DNA of 64,000 nt, from contig JADCFX010000035.1 in the NCBI GenBank assembly GCA_020249285.1, forward strand, positions 101,227 to 165,226, in the 5' to 3' direction. This document shows positions 1 through 8,212 of the stretch, in pieces; position 1 is the stretch's first letter, and the number at the start of each line of letters is the position of its first letter. A program made the position numbers and the translations under genes. The notes under the pieces were generated by a model that saw only the letters and a list, made by a program, of their open reading frames with translations, did no database searches and was not told the origin of the DNA. Origin of the DNA: Roseomonas sp. GTDB taxonomy: Bacteria > Pseudomonadota > Alphaproteobacteria > Acetobacterales > Acetobacteraceae.

Positions 1-268
1 AGCAGGGCTCCCAATCTTCGCGCCGCGGCACAATGGTCAGCACGCGCACCACATCATCCAAGGTGCAGCCGGCTTCCGCCAAGGCGCGGCTGATATTGGC
101 AAAGCATTGTTCCGCCTGCGCCACAACATCGGGTGCTATGGTCATGGTAGCGTAATCATAGCCCGTGGTGCCGGACACCCAGACATAATCGCCATCCACC
201 ACCGCGCGGGAATAGCCAATTTCCGCTTCGAATTTGGAACCGGAGGAGATCAGGCGGCGCTCATTCAT
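1..268 (-). CDS. RidA family protein (3' end cut by window edge)
   Basis: The visible N-terminal 89 residues start MNERRLISSGSKFEAEIGYS and continue through VWVSGTTGYDY and AEQCFANISRALAEAG to VRVLTIVPRREDWEP. This is the fold and spacing of the RidA/YjgF/UK114 family, small trimeric enzymes that hydrolyse reactive enamine/imine intermediates made by PLP enzymes. The C-terminal third, which carries the family's conserved substrate-binding arginine, lies outside the window, so deaminase competence cannot be judged. The ATG at 268 is used because the family normally begins only a few residues before the SSG segment. It is followed on the same strand by no gene in the window; the DUF1272 gene lies 15 bp upstream. 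Confidence 0.85.
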   Translation of the reverse strand, partial: MNERRLISSGSKFEAEIGYSRAVVDGDYVWVSGTTGYDYATMTIAPDVVAQAEQCFANISRALAEAGCTLDDVVRVLTIVPRREDWEPC

Positions 269-283
269 GGCGTTATGTCCCTA

Positions 284-541
284 TCACGCGGTCAATGGCC
301 CGCCGCATTTTTCCGGACGGAATTTGCGTTCGGTGGAGGCTGGAAATTTCGCGAGCTTATCCGCCGGCCGGATTGGGCGACGGAGTAATTCCCCGCCGCA
401 ATTTGGGCAAAGCCCGCCGGGGAGTTTTGTGCGCGCGCAATCAACGCACCAGGTGCATTCAAAGGAACAGATCAGCGCGTCACGGCTTTCGGGCGGCAGA
501 TCCCGCCCGCAGCATTCGCAATTGGGTCTCAATTCCAGCAT
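284..541 (-). CDS. DUF1272 family small cysteine-rich protein
   Basis: The 85-residue protein starts MLELRPNCECCGRDLPPESR and has pairs of cysteines (CECC, C-T-W-C-x-x-C, C-P-N-C) that look like a small treble-clef zinc-ribbon. This matches the DUF1272 family, which has no assigned function. The reading frame is open further upstream to 652, but the ATG at 541 is preceded by an AGGAG Shine-Dalgarno at good spacing and matches the usual family start, so it was chosen. It sits just downstream of a DUF2798 gene on the same strand, probably in one transcript with it. Confidence 0.8.
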   Translation of the reverse strand: MLELRPNCECCGRDLPPESRDALICSFECTWCVDCARTKLPGGLCPNCGGELLRRPIRPADKLAKFPASTERKFRPEKCGGPLTA

Positions 542-554
542 CCATTTTCTCCTG

Positions 555-803
555 TCACGGTGGGGCGATAATGCGCGAGACAATCCGCCGCACAATCGGC
601 AGGACCACCAACACAGTTGGGAAGGCGATGACCCAGGAAGAAAGCCAGGCAACCGGCCAACGCGCCAGAAATTCCGGCCCCGGCCCCAACGCCAGCAGCG
701 TTGAGATGCCGGAAATCATGATGGTCATGATCCCGGATAGGATGAAGCCCGTCACCGGTAGCGTGAAGCGCGCCGGCAGGCGGCGATCACCTGGTGCGCT
801 CAC
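555..803 (-). CDS. DUF2798 family two-helix membrane protein
   Basis: An 82-residue protein with two hydrophobic segments: about residues 15-40 ([19 protein letters not shown]) and about 52-72 ([19 protein letters not shown]). The first helix with its FILSGIMT segment and the basic end RRIVSRII are typical of DUF2798, a small inner-membrane family of unknown role. Its start overlaps the end of the fumarase gene by four bases (800-803), suggesting translational coupling. The DUF1272 gene follows after 13 bp. Confidence 0.8.
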   Translation of the reverse strand: MSAPGDRRLPARFTLPVTGFILSGIMTIMISGISTLLALGPGPEFLARWPVAWLSSWVIAFPTVLVVLPIVRRIVSRIIAPP

Positions 804-2461
804 TCCAGCCCCTCATAGAAATCATTGCCCTTGTCATCCATGACGATGAAGGCCGGGAAATCCTCAACCTCAATCCGCCAAACGGCTTCCATGCCGAGTT
901 CCGGGTATTCCAGCACTTCAACCTTCTTGATGCAGTCCTGCGCCAGACGCGCGGCGGGGCCACCGACGGAACCCAAATAGAAGCCGCCATAATTCTTGCA
1001 GGCATTCAGCACAGCCTTGGAACGATTGCCCTTGGCCAGCATCACCATGGAACCACCGGCGCTCTGGAAGGCTTCCACATAGGAATCCATCCGCCCTGCG
1101 GTGGTGGGGCCGAAGGAACCGGTTGCCATGCCGGTCGGCGTCTTGGCCGGCCCCGCGTAATAAACCGGATGGTCCTTCATATATTGCGGCAGGCCCTGCC
1201 CGGCATCCAGCCTTTCCTGCAATTTCGCATGCGCAATGTCGCGCGCCACCACCATGGTGCCGGTCAGGCTCACGCGCGTCTTCACCGGGTATTTGGAAAG
1301 GGTCGCGCGAATGTCGCTCATGGGGCGAGACAGGTCGATCTTCACCACCTCGCCATTCAGGATATCAGTGGTGGCTTCTGGTAGATATTTCGCAGGGTCA
1401 TGTTCCAGATCCTCGACGAAAACACCTTCCGGCGTGATCTTCGCCTTGATCTGACGGTCGGCAGAACAGGAAACGCCAATGCCAATCGGCAGGCTCGCGC
1501 CATGCCGCGCCAGGCGCACCACACGCACATCATGGCAGAAATACTTGCCGCCGAATTGCGCGCCAATGCCGAGGTTTTGCGTGAGCTTATGCACCTCCGC
1601 TTCCAGCTCCGTATCACGGAAGGCATGTCCGGAAAGATCGCCCGAATTCGGCAGCGCATCCAGCCATTTAGTGCTGGCAAGCTTCACGGTTTTCAGTGTT
1701 GCTTCCGCGCTGGTGCCGCCAATAACAATCGCCAGGTGATAGGGCGGGCACGCACTGGTGCCGAGGGTTTTGATCTTCTCTTCCAAAAACGCCAGCAGCT
1801 TTGGCTTGTTCAACACGGCCCGGGTTTGCTGGAACAGGAAGGTTTTATTCGCTGAACCGCCACCCTTCAGCACGAACATCAAATGCAGTTCATCGGCGTG
1901 GTGGTCGCCGGGCTGCGCCATGATGGAAAACTCGACAGGCAGGTTATTGCCGGTGTTCTTTTCCTCATACATCGTGATCGGCGCCATTTGCGAATAGCGC
2001 AGATTGGTTTCCGTATAGGTGCGATGCACGCCGTAGGACAGCGCTTCTTCCTCATCGCCTTCCACCCAAACGCGTTGGCCCTTCTTGCCGAAGACAATTG
2101 CGGTGCCGGTATCCTGGCACATGGGCAAAACACCGCCGGCGGCGATATTGGCGTTTTTGAGCAGATCAAGTGCGACGAAGCGGTCATTCGCACTCGCTTC
2201 CGGATCCTGCAGAATCTTTGCAAGCTGCGCCAGATGCGCCGGGCGCAGTAGATGGGACACATCCTTGCAGGCTTGGAAGGCGAGCGCTTCCAAAGCGCCG
2301 GGCTTCACCTTCAGCACCGTCTTGCCATCCACCTGCATGGTGGAAACGCCATCAATCGGTAGCTTGCGCCAGGGGGTGGTATCGGCGCCGAGTGGGAACA
2401 TGGGGGAATAGCGGAAGTTTTCCGGGCGCGCCGGGGCGGCGGCATCAAGCGGCGGTGTCAT
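800..2461 (-). CDS. fumA: Class I (iron-sulfur) fumarate hydratase
   Basis: This cytosolic TCA-cycle enzyme interconverts fumarate and L-malate. The 553-residue length fits the single-chain class I (FumA/FumB-like) fumarases. The three cysteines that hold the oxygen-labile 4Fe-4S cluster are visible in conserved contexts: [23 protein letters not shown] and [11 protein letters not shown]. The C-terminal beta domain shows [20 protein letters not shown] and a conserved [11 protein letters not shown] segment. The frame is open to 2557, but the ATG at 2461 has a GGAG ribosome site and removes an unlikely N-terminal extension. No class II fumarase is seen in the window. Gene order places it upstream of the DUF2798 gene with a four-base overlap. 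Confidence 0.95.
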   Translation of the reverse strand: MTPPLDAAAPARPENFRYSPMFPLGADTTPWRKLPIDGVSTMQVDGKTVLKVKPGALEALAFQACKDVSHLLRPAHLAQLAKILQDPEASANDRFVALDLLKNANIAAGGVLPMCQDTGTAIVFGKKGQRVWVEGDEEEALSYGVHRTYTETNLRYSQMAPITMYEEKNTGNNLPVEFSIMAQPGDHHADELHLMFVLKGGGSANKTFLFQQTRAVLNKPKLLAFLEEKIKTLGTSACPPYHLAIVIGGTSAEATLKTVKLASTKWLDALPNSGDLSGHAFRDTELEAEVHKLTQNLGIGAQFGGKYFCHDVRVVRLARHGASLPIGIGVSCSADRQIKAKITPEGVFVEDLEHDPAKYLPEATTDILNGEVVKIDLSRPMSDIRATLSKYPVKTRVSLTGTMVVARDIAHAKLQERLDAGQGLPQYMKDHPVYYAGPAKTPTGMATGSFGPTTAGRMDSYVEAFQSAGGSMVMLAKGNRSKAVLNACKNYGGFYLGSVGGPAARLAQDCIKKVEVLEYPELGMEAVWRIEVEDFPAFIVMDDKGNDFYEGLE

Positions 2462-2553
2462 TGGCCTATTCTCCAACCAGCAATTTTCTCGCGGCGCGAA
2501 GGCCGCTTTTTCGGAAACCCTATTACCAGCAGCGGCGGAAAACCGCCAAACCT

Positions 2554-3861
2554 TCAATCCCTGGCATCACGCAAGCGATTCTGCGCCATGGTCCAGGCAA
2601 TACCGAAGGCGCGGAATTCATGCCCAGCGATCCGGCGCAGCTTCTTTTCCACCGGCGCCGAAATATCCGCCAAAGCCGTGCCATTGCTGGCCTTGGCCAA
2701 TTCACGCCCCAGCGCAGTCGCTAGCGCAACACCACGGCCATTGCAGCCAGTCCAGGTCAGCACACCAGGCGCCAATTCATAGACATGCGGCATCTTGTCA
2801 TCAGTGGCGGCCACATAGCCCCACCAGACGTAATCGAATTGCACATCGCCAATCTGCGGAAATACGCGCTTCACCCGTTCCGTGATGCGCGACCGGATGC
2901 GCCCTTCCCAGCCAAAGGGCACAATCAAGCCGCCGCCCGTTACCAAGCGGCCATTCGCATCAAAGCGATAGAAATAAAGATCGCCCTGCGTATCCGATAG
3001 CGCATGCCCCTGCGGCAGAATGGATTTGCGCACATTATCTGACAGCACCGATGTGCCCATCTGATACGACCGCACCGGCACAATGCTATGCTTCAGCCCC
3101 GGCCAGAAATCCCCGGTATAGGCATGGGTCGCGATGATCACGCGTTCGGCGTGCAAAACCCCGCGCGGCGTTTCCACAGCCCAGCCGCCCGACACCTGCC
3201 GGATGGCGCGCACCGGGCTTCCGGTATGCACCACCGCCCCCGCGCGCATCGCTGCCGCTGCTAGCCCGCGCGCATAACCCAGCGGATTGATCCGCCCGCC
3301 GGTCTTATTCTCCCACCCGCCATGCCAGTAATCCGTCCCGGCCAGGGAGGCCATTTCCGCGCGATCCACCATGCGTACGGGCGCGCCTCGGCGGCCCCAT
3401 TGTTCCACGCGGGAAGCCGCCAGCTTCATGCGCGAAGGCCGATGTGCCGGCTGAATCCAGCCGTTTTGTACCGCTTCCGCCTGAATGCCGTGCTTGCGGA
3501 TCAGGTCAAACACCAAGGATGCACTGTCGCGGATCAGCCCGACCAATTCCTCGCCCTTGTCGCGCCCGCCATGTTCACGCGCGACACTCGCCACGATGGC
3601 ATCTGGGTCAAGGCGCGACATATTGGGAATCACCTGGCCGTTGTTGCGCCCGGAAGCGCCCCAGCCAATCTCGGCCCCTTCCAGCACGGTCACGGGCACA
3701 CCGGCTTCGGCCAAATGCAGCGCTGCCGAAAGCCCGGTGAAGCCAGCGCCCACCACCGCAACGCCGGTGCGCGCTTCGCCCATCAGCGGTTCCGTTACGG
3801 GCGGGGCGGGGGCGGTGGCGGCCCAAAGGCTGGGCGGCATCGGTGTGGAGACGGCATTCAT
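2554..3861 (-). CDS. FAD-dependent amine/amino-acid oxidoreductase (DAO family, PuuB-like)
   Basis: The 435-residue protein has an N-terminal FAD-binding Rossmann motif ([20 protein letters not shown], about residues 32-51) followed by [13 protein letters not shown], the signature seen in gamma-glutamylputrescine oxidase-like flavoproteins of the DAO superfamily. A second conserved block near the C-terminus ([20 protein letters not shown]) contacts FAD. It most likely oxidises a small amine or N-substituted amino acid and releases hydrogen peroxide; the substrate cannot be read from sequence. The start at 3861 overlaps the stop of the upstream DMT transporter gene (ATGA), so the pair is likely translated together and may handle the same compound. 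Confidence 0.85.
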   Translation of the reverse strand: MNAVSTPMPPSLWAATAPAPPVTEPLMGEARTGVAVVGAGFTGLSAALHLAEAGVPVTVLEGAEIGWGASGRNNGQVIPNMSRLDPDAIVASVAREHGGRDKGEELVGLIRDSASLVFDLIRKHGIQAEAVQNGWIQPAHRPSRMKLAASRVEQWGRRGAPVRMVDRAEMASLAGTDYWHGGWENKTGGRINPLGYARGLAAAAMRAGAVVHTGSPVRAIRQVSGGWAVETPRGVLHAERVIIATHAYTGDFWPGLKHSIVPVRSYQMGTSVLSDNVRKSILPQGHALSDTQGDLYFYRFDANGRLVTGGGLIVPFGWEGRIRSRITERVKRVFPQIGDVQFDYVWWGYVAATDDKMPHVYELAPGVLTWTGCNGRGVALATALGRELAKASNGTALADISAPVEKKLRRIAGHEFRAFGIAWTMAQNRLRDARD

Positions 3862-4748
3862 GCGCTTTTCCTTCCGGTGAACAGCACCGCGGCGAGCATC
3901 CCGGCAACGGCCAAGCCTGCCCCCAGAATTTGCAGCAGGGAAAGCGGTTCGCGCAACCAAAGCCCTGCCAGCAGCAGCGCCACCACCGGCACCATGACCG
4001 AAAGCGTGGCGGCGCGCGTGGCCCCCAATAGCTCCACCGCGCGGGCGAAGAAGAACATCGCCACGCAGCCCAGCACCAGCCCCTGAGCGATCAGGTGGAA
4101 CAGAACCAGCCCCGCCGGCATGGCAAACACCTCCGCCGCGCGCATGGGCAGCCAGAAGGGCAGGATGGCCAGGCCGGAGACAATGGTGATGGCCGCCGTC
4201 GCCGGGATCGCCGGCACCTGCCAGCGGCGCAGCAGCAGCGTGAAGACCGCCCAAGTGGCGCCGGATGCCATCAGCAGCAAATCGCCACGCCAGGCGCCGG
4301 GGTAATCCCCCATCACGCCATCCCAGCCGATCAGCAAAACCCCCGTCACCATCACGGAAAGAGCCATGGCGCGCCCGCGTGTCGGCCATTCGCGCAGCAA
4401 AGGAATGGCAAGCAAGGCCCCCACAATGGGCGATGTCATCGGCGCGATGGTGCCGCCATGGGAGGCCGGCGCATAGACCAGCGCCACCAGGAACAGCAGC
4501 AAATTGGGCGCGCCGCCAAACAGCGTCAGCAACAGGATGCGCCGCAGCCCCAAGCGCAGCAGCGTGGCACGCGCCGCCCAGGCGAAAGGCAGCAGCGCCA
4601 TCATGCCAACCCCATAACGAAACGCCGCCAGGTCAAAGCTGCCGAAGCTGCCATCCGCCAGTACGGGGCGCGCAATCACCGCATGGCCGCCCCAGATCAG
4701 GGCGGAGGCAAAACCAAAGGCCAGACCCAGGATGAGTTTCGGGTTCAT
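3858..4748 (-). CDS. DMT superfamily transporter (EamA-type)
   Basis: A 296-residue protein with about ten hydrophobic segments arranged as two EamA repeats, each opening with a G-x-x-x-A-x-x-W-G type helix (FASALIWGGHAVIARP; GATWAVFTLLLRRW). Such inner-membrane carriers usually export amino acids or other small metabolites. The frame also permits a GTG start 15 bp upstream, but the ATG at 4748 follows a strong AAAGGGGGG ribosome site and was preferred. The last four bases overlap the start of the flavoprotein oxidoreductase gene, which suggests coupled expression. Upstream, 4749-4878 holds no gene I can support. Confidence 0.85.
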   Translation of the reverse strand: MNPKLILGLAFGFASALIWGGHAVIARPVLADGSFGSFDLAAFRYGVGMMALLPFAWAARATLLRLGLRRILLLTLFGGAPNLLLFLVALVYAPASHGGTIAPMTSPIVGALLAIPLLREWPTRGRAMALSVMVTGVLLIGWDGVMGDYPGAWRGDLLLMASGATWAVFTLLLRRWQVPAIPATAAITIVSGLAILPFWLPMRAAEVFAMPAGLVLFHLIAQGLVLGCVAMFFFARAVELLGATRAATLSVMVPVVALLLAGLWLREPLSLLQILGAGLAVAGMLAAVLFTGRKSA

Positions 4749-4878
4749 CGCCCCCCTTTGCACCCTGGCGCCTTCTTAAGCCATGAAGAATCCTTCACGA
4801 GCACGGTAAATACGATCACATAAGTTAGTGGAGCCATTGGTTCGGGTCAGAAAGCAGCAGAACCGCTGGACCACGCGG

Positions 4879-5436
4879 TTAGGAGACTGGGTTCCACTCA
4901 ACCATCTCGCAGTTTTCGAAATGTAATCCAGTGAGGCGATGGAAAAACGTCCCATGTCCAACGATAGCCAGACGCCCTTGCTGGGCGCCCATCCAAGTCC
5001 GGAATTCTTCCACACGTTCTAAAAAATTCTCCTCCGGCTCGACGGGCACTCCCCGCATATCCGGTGCGCCCTGATACCACCATGGGTCACGCAGATGCTG
5101 GAATGATAGCATCGGAAACGCGGTGGCCAGCACGTCAGGCGAGCGCCCGACATCACAGCTATTCCCCAATCGTTCTCGATGACGGCAAGTGACGGTGATG
5201 GGTATTTTAGAACCACCGAACAGCCCCAGCGTAGTCTCTATTGCCCGCGTGAGTGGCGAGCAGATCACCTGGTCTGGTGGCGGAAGCATAGCCAATTTTT
5301 GTCGGGCGAGATCAACTTGCTGCCAGCCATAGCGCGAGAGCGGCGCATCGAAATGCATCGGGTCCACGCTGGTCTGGTCGAAGATGGCGTTGAAGGTGGA
5401 TTGTCCATGGCGGATGAGGAGGATTTGGGCGCTCAT
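4879..5436 (-). CDS. Histidine phosphatase (phosphoglycerate mutase-like) family protein
   Basis: The 185-residue protein opens with LLIRHGQSTFNA, the RHG motif whose histidine is phosphorylated in this superfamily, and has the later catalytic histidine in VGHGTFFHRL. Between them are SPLTRAIET, the usual helix after the second conserved arginine, and a short insertion. The family covers phosphatases of sugar phosphates, nucleotides and phosphoproteins; the substrate is not predictable here. The ATG at 5436 was chosen because the motif normally lies within ten residues of the start; no clear Shine-Dalgarno precedes it. Base composition is noticeably less GC-rich and less biased at third positions than in neighbours, which may indicate acquisition by transfer. 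Confidence 0.8.
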   Translation of the reverse strand: MSAQILLIRHGQSTFNAIFDQTSVDPMHFDAPLSRYGWQQVDLARQKLAMLPPPDQVICSPLTRAIETTLGLFGGSKIPITVTCRHRERLGNSCDVGRSPDVLATAFPMLSFQHLRDPWWYQGAPDMRGVPVEPEENFLERVEEFRTWMGAQQGRLAIVGHGTFFHRLTGLHFENCEMVEWNPVS

Positions 5437-5625
5437 GGCTGTAGAGCTAGGGGGCCAGAGCCCTTTTGTCACCGCTCGCACTTCGGCTATCGTGAATGGG
5501 CCGTCCGAATGCTGACGCGGGACATGCGGCCTTACTGGCCGCCGGGTATCGGCCGGAAAGCATCCGCGCTTCCCTCAATGCGCCGCCAGGGTTACAGCAG
5601 GTGCATCCGCACGAAAGGCTTTCGC

Positions 5626-6258
5626 ATGTTCTACGAACCCCATCTTGGCCACGGCCTGCCACATGACCCCTTCAAGGCCATTATCGCGCCGCGCCCGATT
5701 GGCTGGATATCCAGCCTGGATCAGCAAGGCCGGCCCAACCTGGCGCCTTACAGCTTCTTCAACGCGGTGCATTCCAGCCCGCCCATGCTGGCCTTCACCA
5801 GCGAAAGCATGAAGCACAGCGCGGCGAATGCCATCGCCACTGGGGAATTCGTCTTCAACCTCTGCACCCGGCCGCTATTCGATGCGATGAATATTTCGTC
5901 TGACGCGCTTGGCGAAGGTATCAGCGAATTCGAAGCCGCTGGGCTTGCCACCGCGCCCTGCCGCGTGGTGAAGGCGCCGCGCGTGGCCGCCGCACCCGCC
6001 GCCTTGGAATGCAAGGTGACGCATTCCATGCAGTTGCAAGATATGAATGGCGCGCCGCTGAAAGGCTGGATCATCATCGGCCAGGTGGTCGGCGTCCATA
6101 TAGATGAGGCCTATATCACCGATGGCCGTTTCGATACGGCGAAGGCGCAACCTTTGGCGCGCTGCGGCTATCGCGATTACGCGGCGGTGACGGAAATGTT
6201 CGAAGCGCTGCGCCCGACGGATGGCGGTGGTTACGCGCCGGGGCAGAAGGACAAGTAA
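5626..6258 (+). CDS. Flavin reductase-like (FMN-binding split-barrel) protein
   Basis: The 210-residue protein begins MFYEPHLGHGLPHDPFKAII and carries PRPIGWISSLDQQGRPNLAP followed by YSFFNAVHSSPPMLAF, the FMN-contacting strand and loop of the flavin reductase-like split beta-barrel family. Members use FMN either to reduce flavins for partner monooxygenases or to perform independent reductions, and no partner monooxygenase is adjacent. The open frame extends to 5179, but the region upstream of 5626 overlaps the divergent phosphatase gene and has no family similarity; an AAAGG site precedes the chosen ATG. The 190 bp between it and the phosphatase start should hold the divergent promoters. Confidence 0.85.
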   Translation: MFYEPHLGHGLPHDPFKAIIAPRPIGWISSLDQQGRPNLAPYSFFNAVHSSPPMLAFTSESMKHSAANAIATGEFVFNLCTRPLFDAMNISSDALGEGISEFEAAGLATAPCRVVKAPRVAAAPAALECKVTHSMQLQDMNGAPLKGWIIIGQVVGVHIDEAYITDGRFDTAKAQPLARCGYRDYAAVTEMFEALRPTDGGGYAPGQKDK

Positions 6259-6264
6259 CGCCCC

Positions 6265-7230
6265 TCAGAAATGGCTCCAGCCGCCTTGCGGTAGCGTGAT
6301 GGCGGCACCTGAGCCATCACGCACCACAACGCCTTCGCCTGCGATGAAGCGGCCAATCCGCACCACTGGGACGCCGGACGCGGCGCTTGCGGCGCGCACC
6401 GCATCGGCATCTGCCGGTGCGGCGGCGAAAAGCAATTCGTAATCATCGCCGCCGGTCAGGATCAGCGGCAACAGCGCCGCATCGCCTTCAAGCGCCGCGC
6501 GCGCCGCAGCGGAAAGCGGCACGGCTGCGGCGCTGATTTCCGCCCCACAAACTGCGGCACGGCAGAGATGCCCCAAATCCTGCACCAACCCATCGGAGAC
6601 ATCCATCGCCGCCCGCGCCACACCGCGTAACGCCTGCCCCAAGGCCAAGCGCGGTTCCGGCAAGCGATAGCGTCGCGCCAAATGGCCTTCAGCATCCGCC
6701 GCCAACTTGCCCTGCAAAACCCGCAGCCCAAGCGCGCCATCGCCAATGCTGCCGGAGACCCAAATCTCATCGCCGTTCTTCGCGCCGCGCCGATGCAAAG
6801 CCTGCCCCGGCGGTACGGTCCCGATGATCGTCAGCGAAAAACAAGCGGGGCCAGGGGTTGCCACCGTATCGCCGCCCAGCACAGCAATGCCGAAACGCTG
6901 CTGATCTTCCGCCAAACCCGCGACGAAATGCGCAATCCAGCTATCCGCCGTGCCCCGCGTAAATGCCGTGGTCATCAAATAACCAAGCGGCGCCGCGCCC
7001 ATCGCCGCAAGGTCGGATAGATTCACCCGCAGCAATTTACGCGCAATCATGCCGGGCGGATCATCGGGCAGGAAATGCACGCCTTCCACCAGCGCATCCG
7101 CCGCCAGCACCAATTGCTGCCCGGCAGGTGGTGTCAGCAGCGCGGCATCATCGCCCAAATCAAGCGCACCTTCACCCGCCAGCGGGCGGAAATGCCGCGC
7201 GATCAGGGCGAATTCGCGGGGCAGGCCCAT
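6265..7230 (-). CDS. thiL: Thiamine-monophosphate kinase
   Basis: ThiL uses ATP to convert thiamine phosphate to the active cofactor thiamine diphosphate in the cytosol. The 321-residue protein shows the family's metal- and ATP-binding aspartates in DLGDDAALL (about residues 24-32), the VEGVHF segment of the N-terminal AIRS-like domain, KLLRVNLSDLAAMGA, and DVSDGLVQDLGHLC with GGDDYELLF in the C-terminal half. It is the last gene of the long rib/nus cluster and starts 8 bp after nusB, which matches the common alphaproteobacterial order ribH-nusB-thiL. It ends six bases from the convergent flavin reductase-like gene, leaving no room for a large terminator. Confidence 0.95.
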   Translation of the reverse strand: MGLPREFALIARHFRPLAGEGALDLGDDAALLTPPAGQQLVLAADALVEGVHFLPDDPPGMIARKLLRVNLSDLAAMGAAPLGYLMTTAFTRGTADSWIAHFVAGLAEDQQRFGIAVLGGDTVATPGPACFSLTIIGTVPPGQALHRRGAKNGDEIWVSGSIGDGALGLRVLQGKLAADAEGHLARRYRLPEPRLALGQALRGVARAAMDVSDGLVQDLGHLCRAAVCGAEISAAAVPLSAAARAALEGDAALLPLILTGGDDYELLFAAAPADADAVRAASAASGVPVVRIGRFIAGEGVVVRDGSGAAITLPQGGWSHF

Positions 7231-7238
7231 GGCGCGCT

Positions 7239-7733
7239 TCAGGCGCCCGGCGCGAAATCTGCCGGGCGCAACCGATGCGCCAGCGTATCCAACATGCCAT
7301 TGGCGTAGCGCGTTGCTTCCTCATCCAGAAAACCGGCTGCGATATCCAGATATTCGTTGATCACAACCCGCGCCGGCGGTTCATGCGCCTGCATCAATTC
7401 ACCCGTTGCGGCGCGCAGCAAGGCGCGCAATACGGGGTCCAGCCGGTCCAGAGTCCAGCCCTTTTGCAGGCAATCCGTGATCGCGGCATCGGCCACTTCT
7501 GCGTGATCGGCCACCTGCTTCAAGATCGCCTGAAACAGCGGAATATGCGCTTCCGGCACGCCGCCTTCTTCAAATTCAATCGGGCCAGTGGGCGCGCCGA
7601 TGCGGTGGCGGATGAATTGATCCGAGACCGTCTCCACACTCTCACCCGTATGCTCACTTTGGAACAGCGCCTGCACCGCGGCAACGCGGGCGCCGGTACG
7701 TGGACGCGCGGACGCGCGCCTTGCAGCCTTCAT
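7239..7733 (-). CDS. nusB: Transcription antitermination factor NusB
   Basis: NusB binds boxA RNA with NusE (ribosomal protein S10) and promotes processive transcription of ribosomal RNA operons. The 164-residue product has the basic N-terminus KAARRASARPRTGARVAAVQ and the conserved helix ALFQSEHTG, then DPVLRALLRAATGEL and VVINEYLDIA, which are the family's core helical segments. The ATG at 7733 overlaps the ribH stop (ATGA), so ribH and nusB are probably coupled; an in-frame start 12 bp upstream lies inside ribH and is less likely. The pairing of ribH with nusB is widespread in bacteria. Confidence 0.95.
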   Translation of the reverse strand: MKAARRASARPRTGARVAAVQALFQSEHTGESVETVSDQFIRHRIGAPTGPIEFEEGGVPEAHIPLFQAILKQVADHAEVADAAITDCLQKGWTLDRLDPVLRALLRAATGELMQAHEPPARVVINEYLDIAAGFLDEEATRYANGMLDTLAHRLRPADFAPGA

Positions 7734-8212
7734 GCCAAACCCCAACCTCGCGCCAGGGCGATCTGCGCCACCAGCGCATGGGCGGCTTCAATGCCCTTGT
7801 TCATGCGATCAGGGCGCGAACGCGCCTCTGCCTGTGCGAGTGTGTCCACCGTCAGCAAGCCAAGGCCAATCGGCGCGCCGCTTTCCACCGCGATATCCAT
7901 GATACCCTTGCAGATGGCATCACAGATGAAGGTGTAGTGATCCGTCTCACCCTTCACCACGCAGCCCAGCAGCAAATAACCATCCCAGCGGCGCCTCGCC
8001 TTCATTGCCATGCGGAGTGCGGCGGGCAATTCAAACCCGCCCGCGACTTCCACGGTTTCCACCTCGGCCTTCAAATCCTGGAATACCGCCATGGCACCAA
8101 GGCGCATGCCTTCGACAACATTGCGGTAATAGGGCGCCTGGATCACCAGAATGCGCGGTGCGTCGCCGGCAAGATGCGCGCGGCCGCGCGTGGGGGAATT
8201 AATCGTGCTCAT
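7730..8212 (-). CDS. ribH: 6,7-dimethyl-8-ribityllumazine synthase
   Basis: RibH condenses 5-amino-6-ribitylaminouracil with 3,4-dihydroxy-2-butanone 4-phosphate to give the riboflavin precursor. The 160-residue chain has the conserved VAGGFELPAAL loop (about residues 57-67), the phosphate-binding GCVVKGETDHY segment with the catalytic histidine near residue 92, and the late NKGIEAAHALV helix. It lies between ribBX and nusB with four-base overlaps at both ends, so it is translated as part of the same unit. The family forms pentamers or icosahedral shells; the assembly state cannot be read from sequence. Confidence 0.96.
   Translation of the reverse strand: MSTINSPTRGRAHLAGDAPRILVIQAPYYRNVVEGMRLGAMAVFQDLKAEVETVEVAGGFELPAALRMAMKARRRWDGYLLLGCVVKGETDHYTFICDAICKGIMDIAVESGAPIGLGLLTVDTLAQAEARSRPDRMNKGIEAAHALVAQIALARGWGLA

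Noticed and set aside
2558..4389. Longer 611-codon start of the flavoprotein oxidoreductase
   Set aside because: The extra N-terminus overlaps the DMT transporter in another frame and is low-complexity; the FAD motif lies at the expected position from the ATG at 3861.
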